From the NCBI RefSeq assembly GCF_007655135.1, contig NC_045130.1, positions 7,254,001 to 7,318,000 on the forward strand: 64,000 nt of DNA, read 5' to 3'. Source of the DNA: Punica granatum (lineage: Eukaryota > Streptophyta > Magnoliopsida > Myrtales > Lythraceae). The translations under genes were made by a program, and so were the position numbers. The notes beneath the pieces were generated by a model. That model saw only the letters and a program-made list of their open reading frames with translations, was not told the origin of the DNA and made no database searches. Shown here one piece after another: positions 50,256-61,500 of the stretch. The number at the start of each line of letters is the position of its first letter. Position 1 is the stretch's first letter.

Positions 50256-52863
50256 AGAAGAAAATTCAAATTAGCAGCCAAACGTTCAATATATGATTAG
50301 TGACTAGGGGAAAGAAATTTTCCGTAGAGTAAAGAATCATTGAACATGAAGAAGCTCATGATCCTGCACTGTGATTCAATAATTTTAAGAACAATTCAGA
50401 TATGCAGCAAGAACATGAATATTGTAGTGGGCTATGGGCATATAACTTGGCTGAATAGCTGACGCAAGAATATTAATTCAGTAGGCTAGTTGCAGAATTT
50501 TGCAGATAGAATGACCAAAATCCTGATTAAGAGAATAAGTTGAGAAAAGATGCATAAGAGACCAAGCATCGACTGCGCATTAACATCCTTCTTTACATAC
50601 TTTGACCTATATAATGCATCTCCAGACAACCACCGGCAATTTTATAACTATGCAAGTCAAAAGGACAATCTGGAATTAACATTCTCAATGGGAACATAGG
50701 TTAAACTGAGGAGTTAAAGTCAGTACTGCCCAAAAAGTGTATGTCATGACAAACAGAACAAAAATATAGGGGAAAGCATATTAATCTGCAAAGATGATAA
50801 ATACTCACATGCACTCTAACTTCCCCCTGTTGACAAAAAAGCCATCATGCTTTACAGCTGCATTGTCAACTTCAAAGTATTCGTCCTGGAGATAAGATAA
50901 TCACTTTCACCATGTTGTTCTTATAATGGAAAAACCGACGCTTCTATGATTTGACATAGGGGGCAAGGAACCAACCAACTCAGCATCATCAATAAAGGAG
51001 TCCTCAGTGTCATATTGATCATCATCAGGGACGTCATTGAGATCCTCCTCATCACTACTGTCTTTACCCTGAGAAGAAATGATTAGGATATTAGCATGTC
51101 CAATCACGAGAAAATCACTTCCTACTGCTCAAAAGTAAAAGTGGGAATGTAAGAACAAATTCTTTCAGATGTTTCAAATGCATTCTGCTAATATTTTAAG
51201 AACCAACAAGCAATATAAATCTGCTTTACCATATAGAGCCTCTCGATCTTTTCAATTACGGCACTAAACCGATTTGGAGCAGCAGCATCGTTTGCTTCAT
51301 TTTCCATAACATGTCCCTGAGACAAAAAGTACCAGCTTTAAATACGACCAACATAAAGTCAGCAGTCCATCAATGTCAATCTTAGAGAATTTTGACAGAT
51401 TTAACTGGGATAACTCAAATCAAGACGCAGGACCAAGTGAAATTCAATTTAACATAACAACAAGATGGAGCATTAACTATCACCCAACAACATATCGGAT
51501 CAAAGTTGTTAATCCTCTTCCTAAAGAATCTCATTTCATCTAGAATGACCAATATCTCAAACATCAGCAATTTTTTTCACTATTGATTCATGATTTGTCC
51601 ACAGGATTTCAGCAAGCAAAGCTCAAGAAAACAAGCAATGCAATCAGGAAATAAGCAAAGGAGAACCTGCATACGCATGCCACATCCACTTCAATTATCT
51701 GACCAACCAGCTCAAATCTCTATCTTACCAATAAAGCCAAGCAAGAATCACTCTAAATGCTGCAATCCATCAGTAAGAGGCATTCAATGCCAATGGAGAG
51801 TGAGCCTACAAGTTTGGATGTTTAAGTTGACATATTCTACCAGATCCTGGATTGAGTGATTGTTAATCGTATAATACGTTACGTGGCCCCATTAGCTCAT
51901 GATTAGTTAATTATTTATGGCACACTTCATTATCTTTAACAGATTGAGCAGGCCTGTTGTCATTACCCCATGATTTAATGCAGCGCTCTTTAAGAGAAAT
52001 AATCTTTTAGGTTTAATTCGAAATGTGAATCTTTTACGCTAACAACGAACTACCAAATAAAAACCCATGACATTTGTCCAATAGCGAGGACTATCTTTTA
52101 CATAGATTCGCCATTCCAACAAAAAGAGCCTGCTAAGCTGTCAACCCGAATTCCATGTCGGACCATCTTTCCTGCTCAGCCTCACCTCCTCTTCAATACA
52201 CTACACTGACGTATCAGTTCCGAAACCACCCAAACTACAAGAATGGGCAAAGACACAGGACTACCCATCAACATACCATGGAAATATATAACGATAATAA
52301 TACCATACACGACCTCTATCATGACATCGCGGCAGATGCTCTGAGGCATCAGACTTCTCAATACCAATTGGGGTTGATATTCAGAGCATAACGAAGTTCA
52401 CAGCGAAAGCTACCAATGTCAGTAATACCCTACACGAATTGGAAGCAGACTAAGCACACTACCCGAGAAGCTTCCTTCTAATATGATCATTCCCCGATAA
52501 AAAAAAAAAACCCGATACCGAACACCAAAACCAGCAAGCAAAAGACAATGGCAATCCCGGTACGGAATTTCACGACCACATGCTTGATCGAAGAGAGTAT
52601 GAGAGCAGTACCGGCAGGGGGCGAGGCTCGAGTGCAGCCTGAGCGGCAGCTGAGGAGGAAGGCCCGGCAGCAGAGGCAGAGGCGGAGGATCCATTGCGGA
52701 CCTTATTGGCGTCCTTGAGGAGTTTCTTCCAGGACACGATTGTGGTGTCGCCGGGCCGTAGCTCCACGGTGAAGACCTGCCGGTCGCCGGACTTGACGTA
52801 GGAGGGCGTAACCCTAGGGGACGAATCGGCGCCTCCGGCTGCCGTCTTCTCGTCCTCCTCCAT
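46530..52863 (-). CDS. UBN2: Ubinuclein (UBN1/UBN2), HIRA histone-chaperone subunit
   Basis: Ubinuclein is the Hpc2-type subunit of the HIRA complex that deposits histone H3.3 outside S phase. Exons, 5' to 3' on the minus strand: 52863..52612, 51316..51230, 51068..50976, 50885..50809, 50177..49586, 49069..48967, 48876..48767, 48681..48598, 48400..48275, 47923..47801, 47715..47668, 47513..47409 and 47024..46530, giving about 764 residues. The Hpc2-related domain is clear at about 130-170: QYDTEDSFIDDAEL, then DEYFEVDNAAVKHDGFFVNR. Later come KRRLPTDIKLKLARVAKLA, NLKMMVNTSLSAKQEKENRF and LYDLYIDGLDEETGPQIRKL, typical of the plant ubinuclein middle domain. The C-terminus is low-complexity. The place beside MEI1 and ASHH2 is that of At1g77310 (UBN2); a UBN1 identity cannot be excluded, so the symbol follows position. 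Confidence 0.92.
50214..50252. repeat. (GA)n microsatellite in a ubinuclein intron
   Basis: About 19 GA units (CT on the transcribed strand) lie about 37 bases upstream of the exon beginning at 50177, so they form part of the polypyrimidine region of that intron's 3' end. Confidence 0.85.
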
Positions 52864-52947
52864 GCTGGGTCGGGAAATTGAGGGCGGGGTAATGGCTTGT
52901 CGAATCAGGGGTTTCGATATACGCAACAATACACACACAGAGAACCC

Positions 52948-52982
<35 letters not shown>

Positions 52983-53512
52983 GAGCTGAGGGGATTGCAG
53001 CCGAGGAGGTTTTGCCAGGGGGACGACGGAGGGCAGAGAGAGGAGAGAGAGAGGGGCTGGCGCGGGATGATGGAAGAGGCGGAAGTGTGTCACTGTGGAT
53101 TTTACTTCTTTACCTTCGAAGGAAACAAAACGGCAGCCGAGAAATCGGCGTTAGGCGCGACAATATCTTGTATGTCCCGGCGTAGGTGAGCCGACGAGGG
53201 AGAGATAATTGGGTCGCAATGTCACACCGTCTGTTGGAGTACGTGCCCCAGGTGTATCTAGGGACCTTGGCGGGAAGGGAAATGGAAGGTGAAAGAATCT
53301 TGTGAGGGCAGTTCAATGGGCAATCCGGCCCGACGGAGGTACCCGCCCCGCGGCCTCTCCGGCTCCGATACTCGGTGGCTTCTTTTTTGCCTTTTTGAGG
53401 CCGTTATTATGAGTTATTACGAATCAGGACTTGGAATTTAGTGAATGTGGCATTCAGCTCCCCCTGAAAAAGGTCACACCCTGCAATGAGGAGTAAATTA
53501 TTCAAAGAGGCA
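52864..53512. promoter_or_regulatory. Ubinuclein 5' leader and proximal promoter
   Basis: The region directly upstream of the minus-strand start codon. An (AG)n tract at 52950-52979 reads as a CT tract in the leader, as before the ABC1 kinase, SECA2 and ASHH2. No clear TATA box was seen, which is usual for broadly expressed chromatin genes. Confidence 0.5.
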
Positions 53513-53515
53513 AAA

Positions 53516-53619
53516 CGACGTCACTCAAAAGTATGTGGAACTCCCGAGTCTGACTGGAGAAGGGAATAACGGTACAAGGCCCACTTGGAGAGGCATCAAA
53601 GCGACGTCACTCAAAAGTA
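53516..53619. promoter_or_regulatory. Duplicated GACGTCAC element in the ubinuclein upstream region
   Basis: An 18-base sequence, CGACGTCACTCAAAAGTA, occurs identically at 53516-53533 and 53602-53619, 86 bases apart, each preceded by AGGCA and an A-rich spacer. GACGTCA is the core of bZIP (TGA/CREB-type) binding sites. TGGGCY elements at 53578, 53666, 53672 and 53717 surround it. Confidence 0.45.
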
Positions 53620-53722
53620 ACCAATCCCATACGTGCGCCGGTGGTGATGTGGCAGGGCCTAGAGATGGGCTTGGGCCCGACAAAGAACTGAGCAAAGCCC
53701 GGGCCAGTTGAGCTGAAGCCCA

Positions 53723-54995
53723 GCATTGCAGATGAGGACTCGGAATCTACGTCGTCTTCGTCGTAGTTCCGCCATCATCGCGGTGCATTTCAGCCATTCA
53801 TCGGATCCTCGCATATCAAGTGGCTTAAGATTGATCCTATCTTCGAGATGCGGAAGGATTTTTTGATCTAACTATGAAATTCAGCTCTGACAACGGTTCA
53901 TTTTTGTAAATTACGGTGAAATTCATTCGATATCAATAAATCAATAATTTGTTACTCACGTTTTGAAGTCGAGGTCTCAAAGTAAATCATGATATAGTAT
54001 AAAAAAGTATCTAATTGTTTGTGAAAAAAGGCTCAAAATAATGTCGTGTACCAAGAACCATACTATGGGTCCAATCATCAACAATGAAACTTTTGGGTGC
54101 ATTTATTCCTATTTGCTCGACCATCTATTTGGCCATGGCCGTTAACAGCCAATAAGTTAATCTCAGTCGAGTTGGACCAAAAACCAAGTTATGATTTGCC
54201 CTCAAGGAGGATGTTACTCGCGAATGTTTCACACGGTTCATCAATACAGTTGATTTTTGCCACAGTAAGAGTGTCAGAATTAAATTGGCTCCTTTTATCA
54301 TATTAATGGAGTTATGGGGAAATTTTGAAAGGAAAAAGTATTTGTTTGGAAGTTGGAAAGACTTAAATGAGGATGAACAATAATATGCGGATGCTTTTGA
54401 AGAGAAAAAAGAAAAAAATCGAACTAACTAATAATCGATTGACACATGTCAAGTAAATGAGTGTTGTCCCAATTTAGATCAACACTAACTAAGATTAGGA
54501 CAAATTTTATATGTTACTTGACGAGTTCTACACACTTTTGTGGACTTACATTGGGTGAGCCCAAAAAGAGATACTAGAAGTGCAACTTGTGTTGGTTCCC
54601 TGTTGCTCGGATGTAAAAAAACTATATCATAGATTGTCACATGAGAGTAAGTGTCGACAGTTTAGATAACAATATTAGTAACATGCCGGCCAAAAAAGAA
54701 TAGATCATTTGGTATATAGGTGGCAACTGATAAGGATTTTACCACCTTGCAATTTGAGCTTTTGAATTGAATATGAATCAATTATACGTATAATTGCAGT
54801 GAAAAATTTTAACTTCCCTTCCAAATTTTTATACTTCTCGTATTAAGATTACGAATTTCACTATAGATGCATAATATATTTGGTATGTCTAAGTTGTTTT
54901 TTTTATTGGTCAAAATAAGATTTTGTTTAAAAAAGAAACAAATATCTGCAATAAATTCTTAGGTGATCAAATCTCATTATTTCAACAAATGAGAT
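53723..54995. other. Intergenic DNA between ubinuclein and ASHH2, part 1
   Basis: No protein gene or recognisable repeat was seen in this 1.3 kb AT-rich segment. Confidence 0.5.
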
Positions 54996-55191
54996 TAGGC
55001 CCCGTTTGTTTTGTAAGAAATTTGATTTTAACTTTAACTTTAACTCAACACACTACACAACAAAAACACACGTTTCCCAAGTCAAATTTATAATTACATC
55101 TCATTTGTCATTTTCCACAATCAAAATCAAAATCAAAATCAAAATCAAAATCAAAATCAAAGTAATTTTAACTCTGAATCCAAACGGCCCC
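54996..55191. mobile_element. MITE-like element, family copy 3, with a 6-bp repeat
   Basis: It starts GGCCCCGTTTGTTTTG and ends CCAAACGGCCCC. The left half (ACTTTAACTTTAACTC, then CACTACACAACAAAA) matches the minus strand of the element at 2528-2795. About seven units of AATCAA form a short minisatellite at about 55120-55162. Confidence 0.5.
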
Positions 55192-55310
55192 AAATACTAA
55201 TTCTAAAGAAGTATACTTTTAGTTACTTTCCCCTCGACTCGATATAAAAAATGATAAGCTTCGCCTAATACTCGAATAAGACACATGAAACACAATCACA
55301 GAAATGTATG

Positions 55311-55606
55311 CTTTGTTTGGGATTACTCTATTCTAACTTTGTATATATATATATATATATATATTTAATTATATTATAATGATTGTGTTATTGAATTATG
55401 AAAAAAATACGTAAAAAAATAAATAAATAATTGAGATACAATAATGATTGTATTGTTGAATTGTGAAAAAAGTGATGAATAGTTAATATAATTTAATATT
55501 AAAAATTAAATTGAATAGTTAAAAAATTAAAGAAAAAAGTAATAATTGTGTTTTGAATTGAAGATAAGTGAAGTAAAGTTAAAAATAAACTCTAAAATCA
55601 AACAAA
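55311..55606. mobile_element. MITE-like element, family copy 2
   Basis: The left end TTGTTTGGGATTACTCTA and right end TAAACTCTAAAATCAAAC are imperfect inverted repeats. Internal blocks AATGATTGTGTTATTGAATT and AAAAGTAATAATTGTGTT are shared with 2528-2795. A (TA)n run at 55345-55366 interrupts the left half. Confidence 0.55.
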
Positions 55607-55750
55607 ATTGTAATTTTTCTTGCCGAATTCAAGTAAAAAGGAATATATATTGTCAAGTACATAAAAAAGGACATCAGCATATAACATCACAAATAACATT
55701 GAAAACGATTCACATAAAAAAAATATGATAACAAAACTACTATAAATTAA

Positions 55751-56112
55751 AAGGGTTAATTATTAAAAAAAAAGAAATTTACCTAAAATGACCTATGGTT
55801 TACATGTTTTGTCAAATCTATTATATGTTTTTTTGTCAAATCTATCACATGATTTACTTTTTGCATCAAATTTATCATGGCGTTATCTTTTCTGTCGACA
55901 TCTAACGGCAGTGCTGACGTGGCGCTCGCGTGGCAAGTGTGGCCCACTGTCATTCCATGTGCTACATCAGCACGACCGTTAGATGTCGACGGAAAAGATA
56001 AGTTGTGATAGATTTGATGCAAAAAGTAAACCACCTGATAGATCTGACAAAAAAACATATAATAGATTTGATAAAACCGGTAAACCATGGGCCATTAGGG
56101 GTAAAAACCCTT
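55751..56112. mobile_element. Fold-back (hairpin) MITE
   Basis: Two arms of about 125 bases face each other across a loop of about 70 bases. Matching pieces include CAAATCTATTATATGTTTTT, TTACTTTTTGCATCAAAT and GTCGACATCTAACGG in the left arm and their reverse complements in the right arm. Outer ends are AAGGGTTAA at left and AACCCTT at right. There is no coding capacity. If transcribed it would form a long, nearly perfect RNA hairpin. Confidence 0.7.
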
Positions 56113-57344
56113 AAAAAAATACGGACTTTTAACATTTAATCAATTTTATCATGAACTTTTTTTTCTTGACCTAAAAATGCAGAAACTATCAAATTGATAT
56201 CAATTTTAGCACGCTTCAACTTTTCCTTTAATTTAAATAAAAATCTATGGCCACACCCTCCAATCAATGTAGCCAAGGTCGCTAGCGACCTTATAGGGGT
56301 AGCGGTGAGAACCTCATTATCGGAATTTGAAAAAAGTAAAGTAAAATTGAGAAAATAATGAATGGGTAGGTGGTGGAAGTCTCATTGGCGGCCACCATTC
56401 CCTAATATGGGTCACCGAAGACTTTTATCGTCATGGATAACCTCGATTGGGCGGACAATGATTGTCATTGAGGTCCACTGATCGAAAAAATGAAAATCTT
56501 GCTAACATTGATATCATATCGATAATTTATGTATTTTTAGATCGTTCAAAAAAAGTTCATACTACAATTGACAAAATGTGAAATGCTTGTATCTTTTTGA
56601 GCAATTAATCCTTAAATTAACTAATTTAAAATGGCAGTGAGTGCCTGATGATTGCCGCAAATCATAATGCGAGTGTGAAAATAGATGACTGGGGCGAGAG
56701 CTAACAGATCACTAACGTAGTCAAAGGGCAGTATTGCGCCCGTGAACTCAAGCGATGGGACAATTGCCTAAACAATACTCCTCCATTATGGGTCGCCATA
56801 TTATATCTACACGCAATGTCTTTGGTATAAGTAAGGTTTTGCTTAGAAAATGACAAGAATTTGCGATGAATTCTTAGGTGTTCGTATCTTATCTTATCTT
56901 TTTTTTTTTTAATGAACCTGTTCGTATCTTATCATTGCAGCAAATGAGAGTACAACTCATTAAGCAAATGGAATGTGCATTGTGATTTTGCTCCACGCAA
57001 AACAATTTTTTCCTTCTTCCTCTCTGCGTAACCGCGAGAAAATATATCAGTTAAAATTTTGTAATATTTTCACACATTCAGTCATTTGATGATGCAATTA
57101 GTGTCTCGCTCCGATTACGATTGCGGAAAGCTTATTCAAATATTAATTAAATGCTTCCGAAAAAGTATTTTCGCTTTGCACTCTGTTCTTAACTTTGAAA
57201 ACATGTATTGTGATAAACTCGATTGGATGCTCAAATAAGACACATGAAACACAACAATAAAGCAATGAAGTCCAAAAAAATGTAATCCTTTTCTAGTCGA
57301 TTTCAAGTAAGAAGATATACATGTCAAGTAGATAAAATGATATT
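56113..57344. other. Intergenic DNA between ubinuclein and ASHH2, part 2
   Basis: No gene was recognised. GC-richer patches at about 56220-56500 resemble the filler of TIR elements (GGTCGCTAGCGACC at 56277-56290 is a perfect palindrome) but element ends were not found. Confidence 0.45.
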
Positions 57345-57580
57345 AATGCTGCGTTTGATTTCAAAGTATGATTTTAAAATTATATTTTAATTTTGAAAAA
57401 GAGTGATATAAATGAGACTTACCATTTGACTTTGCATGAATTATTTTATTTTATTGTGAAAAAAGTGATATAAATAGGGCTCACTTTTTGACTTTGTATG
57501 AGTTATTTTGTTTTATTGTGGGTAGAATTATGTTAAAGTTGTGATTTTAAAATTCACATTTGCAAACCAAACCAACCATA
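57345..57580. mobile_element. MITE-like element with internal duplication
   Basis: The left end GTTTGATTTCAAAGTATGAT and right end GCAAACCAAACCAACC are imperfect inverted repeats, and GATTTTAAAATT lies just inside both. The interior holds two similar units, each with AGTGATATAAAT and TTTGACTTTG, about 65 bases apart. Confidence 0.5.
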
Positions 57581-58567
57581 ACATACCATGAGCAGCATTG
57601 AATAAAATCACCCACAGCTAGAAAGACCCTGAAAATAAAACTAATAAATCATAAAATAATGGCAATTAACAATAGGTAATCTCATAAGGCAAAACATTAA
57701 TAATCAATTATAATTAAAAGACGCTTTTCCCACAAAATTAAAGAAATTGCTGAAAATGAGAAGTTTACATCAATCCAATTTATTTGATGCATATCCGTAA
57801 CTTCATCGGAGGCCGACGAATTATTTATACCTTCCGCCTAAAGGAAAAGGAAAAGAGCAAAAAGAGGACGGGACGAAAAGACTCTTCTACCCCTGCCGTG
57901 GAAACGTGTCAAGGCGGGGCCGACCGGGTATCACATATCGCAGGCAAACGAGTCAAAGCAGCGGATAACTTCCCCCGGTCGGAGCCCACCCCCGCCTCCC
58001 TCTCTCTACTTCCTGCCCTCTCTCCTTCTATGCGTGTTTTCTATTTCTCCATTGAAACGTCTCTTGACATCCCTCTCTCTCTCTCTCTCTGACTTTGGGC
58101 GGAGGATCAATGAAATAGCCGCGGAGTAGGAGGAGAACCGTACTGTTTCTGTGCGTTAATCTGCTTGTCAATTGCCTGATTCAGCCGTTTCCGTTCACTC
58201 ATGCGATATTTTGTTTGCTATCCGTTTCCAGCCCTTGCTCGTTGTTTCGTGCAGATTGGGGAATCGGCATTACGGTGCGGCTACTGATTAGGGTTTTTTT
58301 TTGTACTTGCAGAGGACCTGGAAGGAGTTGCATTGCTAGAGCTTCCCGCGCTTGCCTTTACTGCTTTGCTCAGGCCCTCAATTTGACGAAGGCGGCGGAG
58401 GTAATCTTGGGTGGGATTCCAGCTCTCGGTGCGTTGAGGGCGGGAGGCGAGTTCCGTCTCATTTTGGTGGTTTCGGCTGCTGGAGCATCGCCTGAGTTTG
58501 GCGTGCTTCTGGTTTTCTCCGGTGCCTTAGCATGACATAGATTGGTTGAGCTTGGGCATTTCCTGTG
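57581..58567 (+). promoter_or_regulatory. ASHH2 promoter and 5' leader
   Basis: From about 57850 the composition changes from AT-rich to mixed. A (CT)n tract at 58069-58090 and TTAGGGTTTTTT at about 58286-58297 (telo-box-like) lie in the presumed leader. Several short upstream open frames are present in 58200-58540, so the leader may contain uORFs or a 5' intron; neither can be decided here. Confidence 0.45.
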
Positions 58568-61500
58568 ATGGGTTCGTGCGGGAACTTGGCTTCTGCCGAC
58601 GAACCCTTGAGCTGTGGCTCAGCCGCGGCTGGAGAATTGGCTCCCGGGCAGCTGACCGGCGAGGAAGCTGCTCAGACTTCGCCTGATTTTGGTGTCAATG
58701 CTGATCAGGTGAGTTCCCGTCACGAGGCTGAACAGTCTGGAATTGAGGAGGATTGCTCTCCCGGTGACTTCGATAAGTCCGGTTCTCTGGTGGTTGCCAC
58801 AGATGGTCAATGCAGTGAAAATGGGGGTTTCCAGTGTGAGAATCAAAGTGGTGCTGATGCCTCTAGTTTGGATAGAGAAGCGTCGTCAGGCGAGCTTGGG
58901 GTAGGGAATTTAGAAAATGGCGATGGGATGCCGTTGGAGCTGAAATCAGGGATTGATTGTCCAGATGATCCATCTGAGCAGATTGAATTGGGGTATAGGA
59001 TGCGTGGGAATGGACCCTTAGTACAAGAAATCGAGTCAGTGGAAGAGACAGCTGATGATCTGTTAGTTATGGAGGCAGGCACTGAGGGTTGCCCTTCCTT
59101 GTTGATTAATGGAGATGAATGTCGCAGTGGAAGGGAAGCAACAATGGAGCGCAAAATGATCTCAGAAGAAGTTGCCATAACCCCAGCTGGCCTTCTCGTG
59201 AATAACCAGACAGGTAATTGTCCTCTAGAGACATGTGCCAATTTAGTGGATGAAAAAGTTGATGATGTAGCTTTGGAAAACGATACCTGTAATGCGACAC
59301 CATGCCCAGACACCAACGGAATGCCTACAGAAAATGCTCTTTCTCCAGGTTATCCAGATGGAAAAAGCACAAAAGGTGAGGATAAAAACGAGTCTGTGCT
59401 CCTGATTGAAACTGTAGAATCAATCTATGCTGTTGGTATCGACAACCTGAAATTGTCTCCAAATGGAACTAAGAGGGAAGCAGATAATTTGTGCCCTGCA
59501 GATTCAGCATGCCGTGCTGTCCTGGAGACAGTTCAGGAGGATGACAGAAGTGTTAAATGCCTTTCTTCAGAGGATGCTTCAGTGGAGATGATGAAGGAAT
59601 TCAGTGCTCTAGCTAAGGTTGAGGCAGAACTGTGCATCGGGACTCCCTCTTCTCAAGTTAATGAGATGCCAGTGGAAAAGACTGTTGATATCCTGCTACT
59701 AGATAATGACCAGATGAGTAACGACAATGATACTATGACTATGAGTTCTCTTATCAGTGAAACCAGAGGTGGGGCCAGGATAGGGGCTGATTCACAGTAT
59801 GAGACATCTATTGCACTGCTTCACAAGATGCCTTGTGCACAATCAAGTATGCGTGATTGTATGATTGGCTCTGGGCAACAGACTGAGAAGAAATCTGATG
59901 GACTGCTTTCTGGTATGCCAACTGAACTGTTTTCAGGGTCAGAAGATGCAAAAATCGATGACATGTGTTGCCAAAATTTTCCTTTGGGGGATGACCGGGA
60001 GAAAGGTCTGCATGTCTCTTCGTTGTTGAGCAATTCTGCTCAGGTAGATGGTGGGGAAGACAGCAATGGAGCTGCTGAAACTAATGCAGAGCACATTGGA
60101 GAAGAAAATGCTCTTCTGGTGGATAAATGCATCGAAAATGGTGGTGAGTCACTGCATTTAAAAGAAACTGCTTTCAACTGCGAAAGCTTGTCTGTGGGAT
60201 CACTTGGTTTGCAATCGTGTAAGCCACATTCTACTCTCAAGAATTGCTCTTTGTACTCTTCGAATGATTCAGATGTGCCATGCATGGCGGTCACTGTTGC
60301 TACAACTTCCAGTGCAGCCAACGACTATATAAGCGAAAAGAATGAAGAGAGGAAAACTCATGGTAGATTTGATTGTCTTCCTGAAGCAGAATCTCCTTTG
60401 GTCATAACCTCATCTTCTAGAAGGAGCAGCCGCGCAAATAAATCTGGCCGGAAGACCCAAGCAAAAAAGGCTTCAAGGTATTCTAGGGACGCGAGCAAAG
60501 TGGCATACCATCATGAATCTCTAGAACTCATCTTTAAGGCTGCAAAGAAGAAGAGGACATGTTGCTCCAAGACACCTCGGTCTTCTACCTGGGGTATCAT
60601 GCAGAATATTTCACAGCATTTCGAACATATAAATGAGCTTGGAGTTGAGTCTGATCAAAAGCAAGGATCACGGAAAGTCAGGATTGGACGAGGAAGTGGA
60701 AAGCAAAGCACGAATCAGTCAGGTGGAACCTCACAGGTTTCTAAGGGAAATGTTGGTGGTGCATCTAATCGCATCCGTTTGAAGTTGAAAATGGGCAAGG
60801 AGGTGGTTATGATTTCGGAAGTTGTTAGTACTGCTAGAGGTGCTTTTGTATCTGCATCTTCTGGGGGTTCAATTTCAGATGTTGCAAACTTGACTGATGA
60901 TGTCAAGGAGAAGAATCAGTTGGATTGTGGAGGTGCTAAGCTGGAAAATGAAAAGTTGTATTCTGGTAATCACTTTGTGAATGGAGATTCCAATTTGACT
61001 GTAAAGGAGTCCGCCCAGGATGGAGGAGGCTGTTTCGATCCCACGCTAGTACAGATCGAGTCGGTGTGTGGGACAGTTGAGGATACATATTTAGGTTCTG
61101 AAACTTCGCCTGATTCGGAAGTGATAAATTTGACGCCAGAAGCACAGCTCAGTGAAAGACCACAGGAAGGTGCCAAGGATGTTGCTTTGGATTCTTCCAA
61201 AAACCTTGCAAATTTTGAAGATGTTCTCAACTCTAGAAAAGGAAAGAAGAAAGATAAGGTCCCTCGGAAAAGCAGTTGTGGCAGGAAAGATAAATCATTG
61301 TCAGGATCATCATCATCATCATCATCATCAAAAAGACGTGGTTGCAGGGTGAGAGAGGGTGAAAATGTCGATTCTGGTGAAAATTTTGCATCGGTAGCCA
61401 GTGAAAATCTGACCAACTTGTCAAGCAATACTGAATCTTTACCTTTGTCCACTGAGGCTGATCTCGCTTTCTCTAATGGGCATTTGGAAATTGAAAATGG

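Noticed and set aside
58215..58535. Open frame of 106 codons before ASHH2 as a separate gene
   Set aside because: No recognisable domain; it lies in the presumed 5' leader of ASHH2 and is better seen as leader or uORF sequence.
58843..59316. Minus-strand open frames across the large ASHH2 exon
   Set aside because: The exon is 3.2 kb of open plus-strand coding sequence; antisense frames have no conserved motifs.
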